A stretch of DNA of 12,227 nucleotides from Patescibacteria group bacterium (GTDB taxonomy: Bacteria; Patescibacteriota; Minisyncoccia; Phycocordibacterales; UBA12079). The position numbers and the translations under genes were made by a program. Below, in pieces: positions 1 to 6,425 of the stretch. Where the stretch lies: positions 1-12,227 of the forward strand of contig JAHJLO010000051.1 in assembly GCA_018821685.1 (NCBI GenBank), written 5' to 3'. A model generated the notes under the pieces. It was not told where the DNA came from and searched no databases. It saw only the letters and a list, made by a program, of their open reading frames with translations. Positions within the stretch are counted from its first letter, which is position 1. Every line of letters begins with the position of its first letter.

Positions 1-3000
1 CTTATAAAAGGGGTTGATGGGATTATACATCTTGATGACAATAATAATTTAATATGGATTTCTCACATTATTTTAGATGAAAAACTAAACGATATTAAAT
101 CTAAAGGGTTGGAGAAGATATCACAACAAATATCTAAATCTTGGAGAGGTCAATTAGTTTATAAAACAGAGATAGCGCCCGCGGAAAAGATTGAAGATTT
201 TGGTTTACGACCACCACAGATAGGAGCTCTGTTTGCTATAGGTTCACATTGGAGTTTAAGTAAAAATCCAGCCACAATTGTGATGCCAACAGGGACAGGT
301 AAAACTGAAACGATACTTGCATTACAAGTCGCAAATCAAGTAGCTAAGACTTTAGTTATTGTTCCGAGTAAAGCACTGAGGAACCAGATAGTTAATAAAT
401 TTAAATCTTTTGGCTTACTAAAAGAATTAGGTATCTTAACAAATGAAGCCACCTACCCTGTGGTCGGCATAATAAAGAAGCGACCAAAAACTAAAAAAGA
501 TTTGGATATCTTTAAAGATTGTAATGTTTTGGTTTCGATCATATCATCCGTTTCAGGCGGAACAGCAAATGATTATCGAAAAGATATTGCCGATATCATG
601 GATTTATTAGTAGTGGATGAAGCACATCATGTAGCCGCTAAAACATGGGCAGATTTAAAATTAGCTTTTTCGGATAAACCTATTTTACAATTTACAGCTA
701 CTCCGTTTAGAAATGATGGAAAATTAGTAGAGGGTAGTGTGATTTATTCTTATCCTCTAAGAACAGCACAAGAAGATGGGTATTTTAAGCCCATTAGTTT
801 TATTCCAATCCATGAGATCGATCAAGAAAGAGCGGATTTAGAAATTGCAAAGACAGCTGTTAAAAAACTACGAGGAGATATTAAAGAAGGAAAGTCTCAC
901 CAACTTATAGCGAGATGTAAGTCTAAAGAACGAGCAACCGATCTTATTAAAATATATGAAAAAATTGCTTCTGATTTAAATCCGCAGTTGGTTCATTCTG
1001 AACTGACAGACACTGATGAACGAATTGAAAATGTGAGAAGTGGTCACTCAAAGATTGTAGTCTGTGTAAATATGATTGGAGAGGGTGTTGACATACCAGC
1101 ACTAAAAATAGCGGCAGTACATGACAAGCATCAAAGTCTTGCTGTACTTCTTCAATTTGTTGGACGAATCACAAGAAAGGGTAAGAAAAATCTTGGAGAT
1201 GCTACTGTTATTGCTAATATCGCAGACAAAAATATCTCTGGATGGCTTGAGCAATTGTATAGTGAAGATTCTGACTGGAACAAAATATTAAGAGAAATGA
1301 GTTCAGACGCAGCAAAAGAACATGCTGAATTTATTGATTTCTTAGATAATTCTGAATCGTTTGATAAAACAGAAATCGATGATGCAAAGATTTCTCAAAA
1401 CTCCTTAAGACCAACATTTAGCACCCAATTTTTTTCATGTGAGGAATTTCATCCTAAACGCTTCCACGAAGGTCTCCCGAACAGATATGAAATCGTAAAT
1501 ATGTGGATAAATGAGAAAACAAAAACTCTGTATTTTGTCACCCGATCAAAAGAGAATATAAAATGGACTAATGCGAAAGAAGTCGAACAAAAAGATTGGC
1601 ATCTGTTTGTGCTTCATTTTGACCAAGAAAATAAACTCCTTTATTTGGCTAGTACTAATAAAACTTCTAGCCATGATAATATTGCAAAAGCCGTTGGTGC
1701 AAAAAAGCAAATAAACGGAGAGGATATGTTTCGCTCACTTGGTGGCATTGGACGACTTGTTTTTAATAATCTAGGGGTTACAAAACATGGAAGAAAAAAT
1801 TTAAGTTTCGCTATGTACACTGGCGCAGATGTTAAACAAGCTCTCAGCGAAACTGAAAAGAAAGGTTCGCGAAAATCAAATGTGAGCGGTTACGGGTGGG
1901 AAAATGGTAAACAGATTACCATCGGTTGTTCACACAAAGGAAGAGTTTGGTCTAAGTCTGCGGGGACTATACCTCAATTCATTAAATGGGCTTCTGGGGT
2001 GGGAAGAAAGCTGATTGATAATTCAATTGATACGAAATCGGTTATCTCTAATGTTTTAATCCCTGAGTATGTTAAAACATTACCAACTTGTGAAGTTCTT
2101 TCGATTGATTGGCCTATTGAACTTATCTGTAAATCTGAAGAAAGAGTTATTGTGACTATTTCTGGAGAAGATTACGAACTGTTTAATCTTGATATAAAAC
2201 TTATAAATATTAAACCACTGTCATCAAACTTGAGTTTTGAAATTGTTGTTGGAGAAGACGAAAAATCTTTGTGTAAGTACAAAATGAATATTAAAGGAGA
2301 GGCTGGTTTTGATATTTCAAACTTAACATCAACTGATCCTATTCTAAAGGTAGGTAAAATGGAAATTCCTTTATTAGAATACTTTAGAGATTATCCTCCT
2401 CTGGTTCGTTTCATTGATCTTTCTGAATTAGATGGAAATATTCTCCTGAGTGCAGAAGATTCAGGTTTGGTAAAAATACCAAAAGAACATTTAATCTCAT
2501 GGGTATGGCCAACAACTATTGATATAAAAAAAGAATCATTATGGAAAAAAGGAATTAGGCGAGAAGATTCAATACAGTGGCATACTGCTAAGCATTACAT
2601 TGAAAGTGGTTTTGACATAGTTTTCGATGATGATGATGCTGGTGAGGCTGCAGATTTAGTTTGTATAAAAAGTGAAAAAGATTGTATAAATTTAACATTG
2701 ATTCATTGTAAATTTTCTGGAGGGGCCTATAAAGGAAAACGGGTAAAAGATGTAGTGGAAGTTGCGTCACAGGCAGTAAGATCTGCAAAATGGCCTGGTA
2801 AAATTAAAAACTTAGTAAATCATCTAGAACATAGGGAAAAACGACATAAAAGTGATCCTAGTCGTAGTCGATTTATTAAGGGTGATAGTAATATCCTCAG
2901 CACTATTCTTCGAGAGACAAATTTTAAAGAAATTCGACCGGAAATTGTTATTGTACAACCGGGAATTTCAAAAACAAAAATTACCGATAATCAGTCTGTA

Positions 3001-3072
3001 GTTTTGGGAGCCGCATCAGCATATCTTAAACAAACACTAGGGATTGATTTAAGTGTTATATGTAGTAAATAA
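1..3072 (+). CDS. SF2 DEAD/DEAH helicase with C-terminal PD-(D/E)XK-like nuclease motif, 5'-partial
   Basis: The frame is open from base 1, so the gene starts outside the window; the TTG at 109 is only the first start-like codon inside it. Counting residues from that TTG, the helicase core shows Walker A PTGTGKT (60-66), DEAH (170-173), motif III TAT (196-198) and motif VI QFVGRITR (349-356), the ATP-dependent translocase set of superfamily 2. About 480 residues without a domain I can name follow. Near the C-terminus, acidic residues (839-842), GEAAD (845-849) and HCK (866-868) are spaced like a PD-(D/E)XK nuclease site with His in place of Glu. From memory, large helicases with this Walker A context and HCKxS motif occur in defence islands. 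The likely role is a restriction-type anti-phage effector acting on DNA in the cytoplasm. The helicase call is firm; nuclease and defence are inferred, and partner genes are not visible. Confidence 0.85.
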   Translation, partial: LIKGVDGIIHLDDNNNLIWISHIILDEKLNDIKSKGLEKISQQISKSWRGQLVYKTEIAPAEKIEDFGLRPPQIGALFAIGSHWSLSKNPATIVMPTGTGKTETILALQVANQVAKTLVIVPSKALRNQIVNKFKSFGLLKELGILTNEATYPVVGIIKKRPKTKKDLDIFKDCNVLVSIISSVSGGTANDYRKDIADIMDLLVVDEAHHVAAKTWADLKLAFSDKPILQFTATPFRNDGKLVEGSVIYSYPLRTAQEDGYFKPISFIPIHEIDQERADLEIAKTAVKKLRGDIKEGKSHQLIARCKSKERATDLIKIYEKIASDLNPQLVHSELTDTDERIENVRSGHSKIVVCVNMIGEGVDIPALKIAAVHDKHQSLAVLLQFVGRITRKGKKNLGDATVIANIADKNISGWLEQLYSEDSDWNKILREMSSDAAKEHAEFIDFLDNSESFDKTEIDDAKISQNSLRPTFSTQFFSCEEFHPKRFHEGLPNRYEIVNMWINEKTKTLYFVTRSKENIKWTNAKEVEQKDWHLFVLHFDQENKLLYLASTNKTSSHDNIAKAVGAKKQINGEDMFRSLGGIGRLVFNNLGVTKHGRKNLSFAMYTGADVKQALSETEKKGSRKSNVSGYGWENGKQITIGCSHKGRVWSKSAGTIPQFIKWASGVGRKLIDNSIDTKSVISNVLIPEYVKTLPTCEVLSIDWPIELICKSEERVIVTISGEDYELFNLDIKLINIKPLSSNLSFEIVVGEDEKSLCKYKMNIKGEAGFDISNLTSTDPILKVGKMEIPLLEYFRDYPPLVRFIDLSELDGNILLSAEDSGLVKIPKEHLISWVWPTTIDIKKESLWKKGIRREDSIQWHTAKHYIESGFDIVFDDDDAGEAADLVCIKSEKDCINLTLIHCKFSGGAYKGKRVKDVVEVASQAVRSAKWPGKIKNLVNHLEHREKRHKSDPSRSRFIKGDSNILSTILRETNFKEIRPEIVIVQPGISKTKITDNQSVVLGAASAYLKQTLGIDLSVICSK

Positions 3073-3078
3073 ATAAAG

Positions 3079-3108
3079 ACCCTTAGTTTTTAGAAACCAA
3101 GGGTTTTT
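3079..3108 (+). terminator. Rho-independent terminator of the helicase gene
   Basis: Six bases after the helicase stop codon, an 11-bp stem (3079-3089 with 3094-3104, one mismatch) closes a 4-base loop and runs into five T residues (3104-3108). The position directly behind the gene and the T-tract fit intrinsic termination. Confidence 0.8.
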
Positions 3109-3162
3109 ATTTATAATTTATTATCTTAGGACTACGGGTCTTCCGATAAATAAATCTCACTG

Positions 3163-3249
3163 CGGAGAGGGAGGGATTCGAACCCTCGGAGGCTTTTACA
3201 CCTCGGCACGTTAGCAGTGTGCTGGTTTAAACCACTCACCCACCTCTCC
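3163..3249 (-). tRNA. tRNA-Ser (anticodon GCT)
   Basis: Read on the minus strand, the 87 bases fold as a class II tRNA. A 7-bp acceptor (GGAGAGG with CCTCTCC) ends in discriminator G, as usual for tRNA-Ser. U8-G9 precede a D-arm containing GGTTTAAACC. The anticodon loop is CTGCTAA with anticodon GCT, which reads AGC/AGU serine codons. A long variable arm and a T-arm of GAGGG-TTCGAAT-CCCTC follow. CCA is not encoded, so it must be added after transcription. The last anticodon-stem pair (31-39) is A-C instead of a Watson-Crick pair, a minor oddity. Parts of this gene recur at 3476-3521, 3660-3681 and 3781-3794. Confidence 0.95.
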
Positions 3250-3260
3250 GTGTTTATTCA

Positions 3261-3288
3261 ATTTTAATTGTTCGGGATTCGGTCTCAA
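3261..3288 (-). promoter_or_regulatory. Putative promoter of tRNA-Ser
   Basis: On the minus strand, TTGAGA (3288-3283) and TAAAAT (3266-3261) are separated by 16 bases, each matching the sigma-70 consensus at five of six positions. Transcription would begin about five bases before the tRNA 5' end. The -35 box lies in the left arm of the imperfect inverted repeat at 3279-3345, so the repeat may supply part of the promoter. Confidence 0.5.
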
Positions 3289-3345
3289 ATCACTAAATAT
3301 ATTTCTTTGCTTCGCTCGAAATCTATTAAGTGTTTGCGACCCCGA
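3279..3345. repeat. Imperfect long inverted repeat with a TTCGCT loop
   Basis: Bases 3279-3303 pair with 3320-3345 over about 25 positions with a few mismatches and bulges; the shared core reads tcgg..tc.caaa.cact.aata. The loop holds gcttcgctcg, a core that recurs in other hairpins of this region. No open reading frame of note is present. Confidence 0.7.
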
Positions 3346-3381
3346 CTCAGCTATCTCGTTTCACTCGATATGCTTCCGTCT

Positions 3382-3475
3382 CTTGATTTCAGACAGAAAG
3401 CAAAGTAGTTTGCTTTCTTTTCTGATAAATATTTTTTATAAAAGATAAAAAATATTTATCAGAACTTAAATCAAG
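3382..3475. repeat. Composite palindrome: two perfect hairpins inside an outer inverted repeat
   Basis: An outer 8-bp inverted repeat, cttgattt (3382-3389) and aaatcaag (3468-3475), encloses two perfect hairpins. The first has a 10-bp stem (3395-3404 with 3409-3418) and loop gtag. The second has a 19-bp perfect stem (3421-3439 with 3445-3463) and loop aaaag. The right end abuts the partial tRNA-Ser copy at 3476 directly. Neither hairpin is followed by a convincing T-tract next to a gene end, so they do not look like ordinary terminators. Confidence 0.8.
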
Positions 3476-3521
3476 CCCTCGGAGGCTTTTACACCTCGGC
3501 ACGTTAGCAGTGTGCTGGTTT

Positions 3522-3628
3522 CTTTTGTAAACAAAAGACCTCCTATTACCTGTTTCGCTTGCCCGTCAAATTTTTTCAAAATTTGTCTAGGGCTTCGCTC
3601 AACTTCGGTAATTTTCTCGCTTCGCTAG
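3522..3628. repeat. Nested hairpin insertion within the tRNA-Ser copy
   Basis: This 107-base block sits between GGTTT (3517-3521) and AAACC (3629-3633), exactly at the centre of the tRNA's own ggtttaaacc palindrome. Together with tRNA bases it forms an outer pair, ctggtttct (3515-3523) with agaaaccag (3627-3635). Inside are a perfect 7-bp hairpin (3522-3528 with 3531-3537) and a three-part nested hairpin: attacc/ggtaat (3545-3550 with 3607-3612), gccc/gggc (3561-3564 with 3590-3593) and caaatttt/aaaatttg (3567-3574 with 3578-3585). The TTCGCT core occurs at 3554, 3594 and 3621. No protein is encoded. Confidence 0.7.
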
Positions 3629-3634
3629 AAACCA

Positions 3635-3660
3635 GATAAAAAGCTTAAACGCTTTTTATC
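3635..3660. repeat. Second hairpin insertion: perfect 10-bp stem
   Basis: gataaaaagc (3635-3644) and gctttttatc (3651-3660) form a perfect 10-bp stem with loop ttaaac. It lies between the AAACC half of the D-arm palindrome and the resumed tRNA sequence at 3660, so it looks like a separate insertion next to the first. Confidence 0.7.
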
Positions 3661-3681
3661 CACTCACCCACCTCTCCGTGT

Positions 3682-3806
3682 ACTTTATTTAGTTTTTCTC
3701 AACTCCTCCTACACTACGCTTCGGCGGATTAATTCGTGTAATCACTCACTTCGCTCGTGAACACTCATTGAACACTCAATCCACCTCTCCGTGTACAAAT
3801 AAAGTA
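3682..3806. repeat. Spacer with small palindromes and a third tRNA-Ser fragment
   Basis: tactttattt (3681-3690) and aaataaagta (3797-3806) are a perfect 10-bp inverted repeat bounding this spacer. Inside are gatta/taatc (3727-3731 with 3739-3743), a tcac/gtga pair around a cttcgctcg loop (about 3742-3760) and attga/tcaat (3767-3771 with 3776-3780). Bases 3781-3794 repeat the tRNA-Ser 5' acceptor strand and flank (as at 3240-3253), with no further tRNA sequence beyond short similarity. There is no convincing gene. Confidence 0.5.
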
Positions 3807-3836
3807 ACATATTTTACTGTTAAAATCCAACTTTAC

Positions 3837-3865
3837 TTATCATTAAAGTTTTTATATTGTATACT
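3837..3865 (+). promoter_or_regulatory. Promoter of the HD-domain gene
   Basis: TTATCA (3837-3842) and TATACT (3860-3865) are 17 bases apart, with TG directly before the -10 box. Only seven bases separate the -10 box from the ATG at 3873, so the predicted transcript start lies at or next to the start codon. A 7-bp inverted repeat, aacttta/taaagtt (3829-3835 with 3844-3850), straddles the -35 box and could be an operator. Confidence 0.6.
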
Positions 3866-3872
3866 TTTATTT

Positions 3873-4442
3873 ATGAATATAATAGAAGAAATCAGAAAAT
3901 TTGTTGAGGATGAATGTAAAAAACCAACTAGTAAATATGGATATGAACCTTATATTTATCATTTTGCTCCAATGGTAAAAATAGCCGAAGAATTAGCAAC
4001 AAAACTTAATGCTGATAAAGAAATCGTTGTTCTCTCTGCGTGGTTACATGATATTGGTTCTATTGTTCACGGAAGAGAAAATCATCATGAGACTGGCGCC
4101 GAAATTGCCGGAAAGAAATTAAAAGAATTTAATTATCCCGATGATAGAATTGAATTAGTTAAGAGGTGTATTTTAAATCATAGAGGATCGAGAAATGATG
4201 AAAGACACAGTATAGAAGAACAAATAATTGCTGAAGCAGATAGTATAGACGCTTTTAACAGGATAAGTGGTTTGTTTAAAGCGGCTCTTGTCTTTGAAAA
4301 AAAAGACCAACAGGAGGCGCTGGACTCTGTGCGTCAAAAATTAGAAAATAAATGGAACCAATTAACTTTAGATGAATCCAAAGATTTAATTAGAGCAAAG
4401 TATGAAGCCGTAGGTATTTTATTAGGGGAAGGGTCCTTTTGA
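3873..4442 (+). CDS. HD-domain metal-dependent phosphohydrolase
   Basis: A 189-residue soluble protein. The HD-superfamily metal ligands are visible in order: His30, His59-Asp60 in WLHDIG, His71-His72 in ENHHETG, His103 in NHRGS and Asp123 in EADSIDAF. Proteins of this family hydrolyse phosphate esters of nucleotides or related molecules in the cytoplasm using one or two divalent metals; the substrate cannot be told from this sequence. I chose ATG 3873 because it follows a -10 box by seven bases and the recognisable protein begins there. An in-frame ATG at 3768 would add 35 residues encoded partly by the tRNA-Ser fragment, which is implausible. The gene ends with TGA, is monocistronic and converges on the comF-like gene. 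Family confidence is high, function low. Confidence 0.9.
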   Translation: MNIIEEIRKFVEDECKKPTSKYGYEPYIYHFAPMVKIAEELATKLNADKEIVVLSAWLHDIGSIVHGRENHHETGAEIAGKKLKEFNYPDDRIELVKRCILNHRGSRNDERHSIEEQIIAEADSIDAFNRISGLFKAALVFEKKDQQEALDSVRQKLENKWNQLTLDESKDLIRAKYEAVGILLGEGSF

Positions 4443-4477
4443 TTAATTTTACTAAGGCCTTGCCTTGGTAAAGTTAA
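4443..4477. terminator. Shared terminator hairpin between convergent genes
   Basis: A 15-bp stem (4443-4457 with 4463-4477) with two G-T wobbles and a 5-base loop starts right after the HD gene's TGA and overlaps the stop codon of the convergent ComF-like gene. It has no long T-run on either side, although the stem ends are A/T-rich. Its position suggests a bidirectional terminator. Confidence 0.7.
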
Positions 4478-5139
4478 TGAGCAATAGTTAAACAAATGAT
4501 TTTCTTAGCTCCATATCTCCTCAGGGTTTTGCTTGCTTCTTTTAACGTAGTTCCTGTGGTGGTGACATCATCAAGTAGAAGTATATTTTTTCCTCTAATT
4601 TTTTCTGATTGTTTTACACTAAAACTTTTTTTTAAATTTTCCAGTCGCTCTTTTTTATTTTTTGCTCTTGATTGGTGGGGAGTGTCTTTTATTTTAATTA
4701 AAACATTTTTTTCAAAAACAAAAGAAGAATCCTTATCTAGAATACTCATTTCTTTTGCTATTAGTTCGCATTGATTAAATCCTCTTTCTCTCATCCTTTG
4801 TTTTGATAGGGGAATTGGAATAAGAATTGGTTTCTTAAAATTAGAAAATGTTTCTAGCTCGGACATGTGTTCTAAAATTTCGTCGTAGAGAATTTGCGCG
4901 AATATTTTAGCCAGTCTCTTATTTTTTCTGAATTTAAAAGAACTAATAGCTTCTTTAATTAATTTATCTTCGTAGCTAAATACTGTTATCATTTTCTTAT
5001 CTTCATTTCTTGTTTTCGGTGCTTCAGAATACAATTCTTCTGCTGTTATTTCTGAAAGTTTCTTTTCAAGCTTTGTTCTCGGAAAAGCGGTATCTAAAAG
5101 AAAGTTGATTATTTTTTTAAAAAAAGATATCAGGTTCAT
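4474..5139 (-). CDS. comF: ComF-family phosphoribosyltransferase-like protein
   Basis: A 221-residue cytoplasmic protein. The ComF signature is clear: IPIPLSKQRMRERGFNQ (residues 107-123) and the PRPP-binding loop LLLDDVTTTGTTL (187-199) of the type I phosphoribosyltransferase fold. ComF proteins (GntX in E. coli) are needed for natural transformation in several bacteria, where they are thought to act at the cytoplasmic side of DNA uptake. Most begin with a CxxC-type zinc finger; this N-terminus has no cysteine, only a hydrophobic and basic stretch (residues 1-20), so the zinc module is missing or replaced. The start follows a TATAAT box by eight bases. The gene is divergent from the type IV pilus operon across a 128-base gap, which supports a competence link. 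Family confidence is high; the biological role is inferred. Confidence 0.9.
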   Translation of the reverse strand: MNLISFFKKIINFLLDTAFPRTKLEKKLSEITAEELYSEAPKTRNEDKKMITVFSYEDKLIKEAISSFKFRKNKRLAKIFAQILYDEILEHMSELETFSNFKKPILIPIPLSKQRMRERGFNQCELIAKEMSILDKDSSFVFEKNVLIKIKDTPHQSRAKNKKERLENLKKSFSVKQSEKIRGKNILLLDDVTTTGTTLKEASKTLRRYGAKKIICLTIAH

Positions 5140-5147
5140 TAAAAGTA

Positions 5148-5177
5148 ATTATACAGGAGTCTTTTCGAAGAAGTCTA
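5148..5177 (-). promoter_or_regulatory. Promoter of the comF-like gene
   Basis: On the minus strand, TAGACT (5177-5172) and TATAAT (5153-5148) are 18 bases apart, with TG directly before the -10 box. Eight bases separate the box from the ATG, so the mRNA should have no leader or a leader of one to three bases. Confidence 0.6.
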
Positions 5178-5215
5178 ATGAATTAACCTTTATTTAGTTT
5201 GTAAATAAAATTTTA

Positions 5216-5224
5216 TGATATAAT
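5216..5224 (+). promoter_or_regulatory. Extended -10 promoter of the pilus operon
   Basis: TGATATAAT (5216-5224) is a perfect extended -10 element (TGnTATAAT); no good -35 box lies 16-18 bases before it, which extended -10 promoters can do without. Unlike the other promoters here it gives a leader of roughly 35-40 bases before pilM, which contains no Shine-Dalgarno sequence. Confidence 0.6.
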
Positions 5225-5267
5225 TCTAGTCATATAGATAATCGAAATTTAAAACCGTTAAAATTAT

Positions 5268-6401
5268 ATGGAAAATCCTTTTAAAAAAATATTTGGAGGC
5301 AGGAAAGACGCTAGTTTTCTAGGTGTTGATATTGGTTCTTCTTCGATTAAAATTGTTCAATTAAAAAAGAAAAAAGGAGTAGTTGTTCTTGAAACATACG
5401 GTGAACTTTCTTTAGGCCCCTATGCAAAAACAGAAGCAGGAAGATCTACTATTTTGAGCGAGGCAGAAACAGCTGAGGCTTTAACTAATTTGTTGAAAGA
5501 GTCAAATGTTACAACATCTGAATGTGGTGTTTCTATCCCTTTAAAATCCAGTCTTGTGTTTGTTATGGAAATGCCAACCGATGACCCTAAGCAATTAGCT
5601 CAGATGGTTCCCATTGAAGCTCGAAAATATATACCAGTTCCTATTTCGGAAGTAGATTTAGATTGGAAAATTATTCCTAAAATAAACCATGCTACCTCTG
5701 GTTTTGATGAAAGTACCGATTCTTCTGTTAAAGAAAAACCAAAGGATATTAAAAAAACAGAGGTTTTAGTTGCTGCTATTCATAAAGATACTGTTGCTCA
5801 GAAAAAAACGATAATTGAAAATGCAAAATTGAATCTTAATTTTTTGGAAATAGAAATTTTTAGCACAATTAGAGCAGTTGCAGGACAAAACATTTTAAAT
5901 TTTGCTGTTTTAGATATGGGTTCTGGTGCTACTAAACTATATTTGGTTGAGCAGGGAGTTATAAAAGATTCTCATATTATTGCTCGAGGTTCTCAGGATA
6001 TTACTTTAAATATTTCTAGATCAACTGGTATTAGTATTGATGAGGCTGAAAAACAAAAAATTACTATTGGAGTAAACGGACAGACAGAAAAAGATAAACA
6101 AGTTTCCGACATTGTTTCTTCGAATCTTGAATATATTTTTAATGAAACAGGTAAAGTGATTTTGTCTTACCAGAAAAAATACAATAAAAATATTGATAAA
6201 CTGATTGTTACGGGAGGAGGAGCTGTCCTTAATGGCATGGTAGATTTTGCTCAATCTCATTCTGAAATGGAGGCCGAAGTGACAGACCCTTTTTCAAAAA
6301 TAGAGACTCCCGCTTTTCTCGATGATTTATTAAAAAAGGTTGGGCCAGGATTTGCTGTCTCGTTAGGGATTGCTTTGAGAGGTTTAAGCCAGTCGGAGTA
6401 A
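5268..6401 (+). CDS. pilM: PilM, type IV pilus actin-like assembly ATPase
   Basis: A 377-residue cytoplasmic protein of the actin/FtsA-like fold. Nucleotide-binding elements visible are phosphate-1 LGVDIGSSSIKIVQL (18-32), phosphate-2 LDMGSGATKL (about 215-224) and the adenosine motif VTGGGAVLNG (about 314-323). PilM is a cytoplasmic ring component that binds the N-terminal tail of PilN and couples the motor proteins to the inner-membrane alignment complex. The length is close to that of PilM in Gram-negative bacteria. It begins the pilus gene run behind its own extended -10 promoter and is followed by a 99-base gap with a possible hairpin and then pilN. No Shine-Dalgarno precedes the ATG. 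Confidence 0.95.
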   Translation: MENPFKKIFGGRKDASFLGVDIGSSSIKIVQLKKKKGVVVLETYGELSLGPYAKTEAGRSTILSEAETAEALTNLLKESNVTTSECGVSIPLKSSLVFVMEMPTDDPKQLAQMVPIEARKYIPVPISEVDLDWKIIPKINHATSGFDESTDSSVKEKPKDIKKTEVLVAAIHKDTVAQKKTIIENAKLNLNFLEIEIFSTIRAVAGQNILNFAVLDMGSGATKLYLVEQGVIKDSHIIARGSQDITLNISRSTGISIDEAEKQKITIGVNGQTEKDKQVSDIVSSNLEYIFNETGKVILSYQKKYNKNIDKLIVTGGGAVLNGMVDFAQSHSEMEAEVTDPFSKIETPAFLDDLLKKVGPGFAVSLGIALRGLSQSE

Positions 6402-6425
6402 TATAAAAACAATTAAGTTCCTTCT

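Larger units (their letters stand above)
3476..3681 (-). pseudogene. Broken tRNA-Ser(GCT) copy split in the D-arm by hairpin insertions
   Basis: Bases 3476-3521 are identical over 46 nt to 3183-3228 of the intact tRNA, covering one T-stem strand, the variable arm, the anticodon arm and part of the D-arm. Bases 3660-3681 are identical over 22 nt to 3232-3253, covering the 5' acceptor strand and a few flanking bases. Between them, where the intact gene reads ggtttaaacc, about 138 bases of hairpin sequence are inserted. The T-loop, the other T-stem strand and the 3' acceptor strand are absent: sequence before 3476 is the composite palindrome. Without a 3' half-acceptor it cannot fold as a tRNA, so I treat it as a pseudogene. 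The lack of any substitution suggests a recent copy or gene conversion. Confidence 0.75.

Noticed and set aside
109..111. TTG as the start codon of the helicase gene
   Set aside because: The frame is open and protein-like all the way to base 1, and there is no promoter or leader before the TTG; the true start is outside the window.
2588..2788. Minus-strand open frame with a histidine run
   Set aside because: It is the antisense of aspartate codons in the helicase C-terminus, with no start signals or family resemblance.
3476..3681. Self-splicing group I intron in a tRNA gene
   Set aside because: Bacterial tRNA group I introns sit in the anticodon loop; this insertion is in the D-arm, is only about 138 bases, lacks recognisable core elements, and the tRNA 3' end is missing.
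3183..3681. attL/attR direct repeat of an integrated element
   Set aside because: The duplicated parts are the tRNA interior and 5' end, not its 3' end, and only hairpin sequence, no integrase gene, lies between them.
3250..3806. CRISPR array
   Set aside because: Repeats are palindromes of different sequence and length without regular spacers, and no cas gene is present.
3768..3872. N-terminal extension of the HD protein from ATG 3768
   Set aside because: The extra 35 codons run through a tRNA-Ser fragment and the promoter; the family-like sequence begins at ATG 3873.
4440..4442. TGA read as glycine (alternative code)
   Set aside because: The TGA ends the HD protein at normal length and is followed at once by a terminator hairpin; TAA and TAG also serve as stops.
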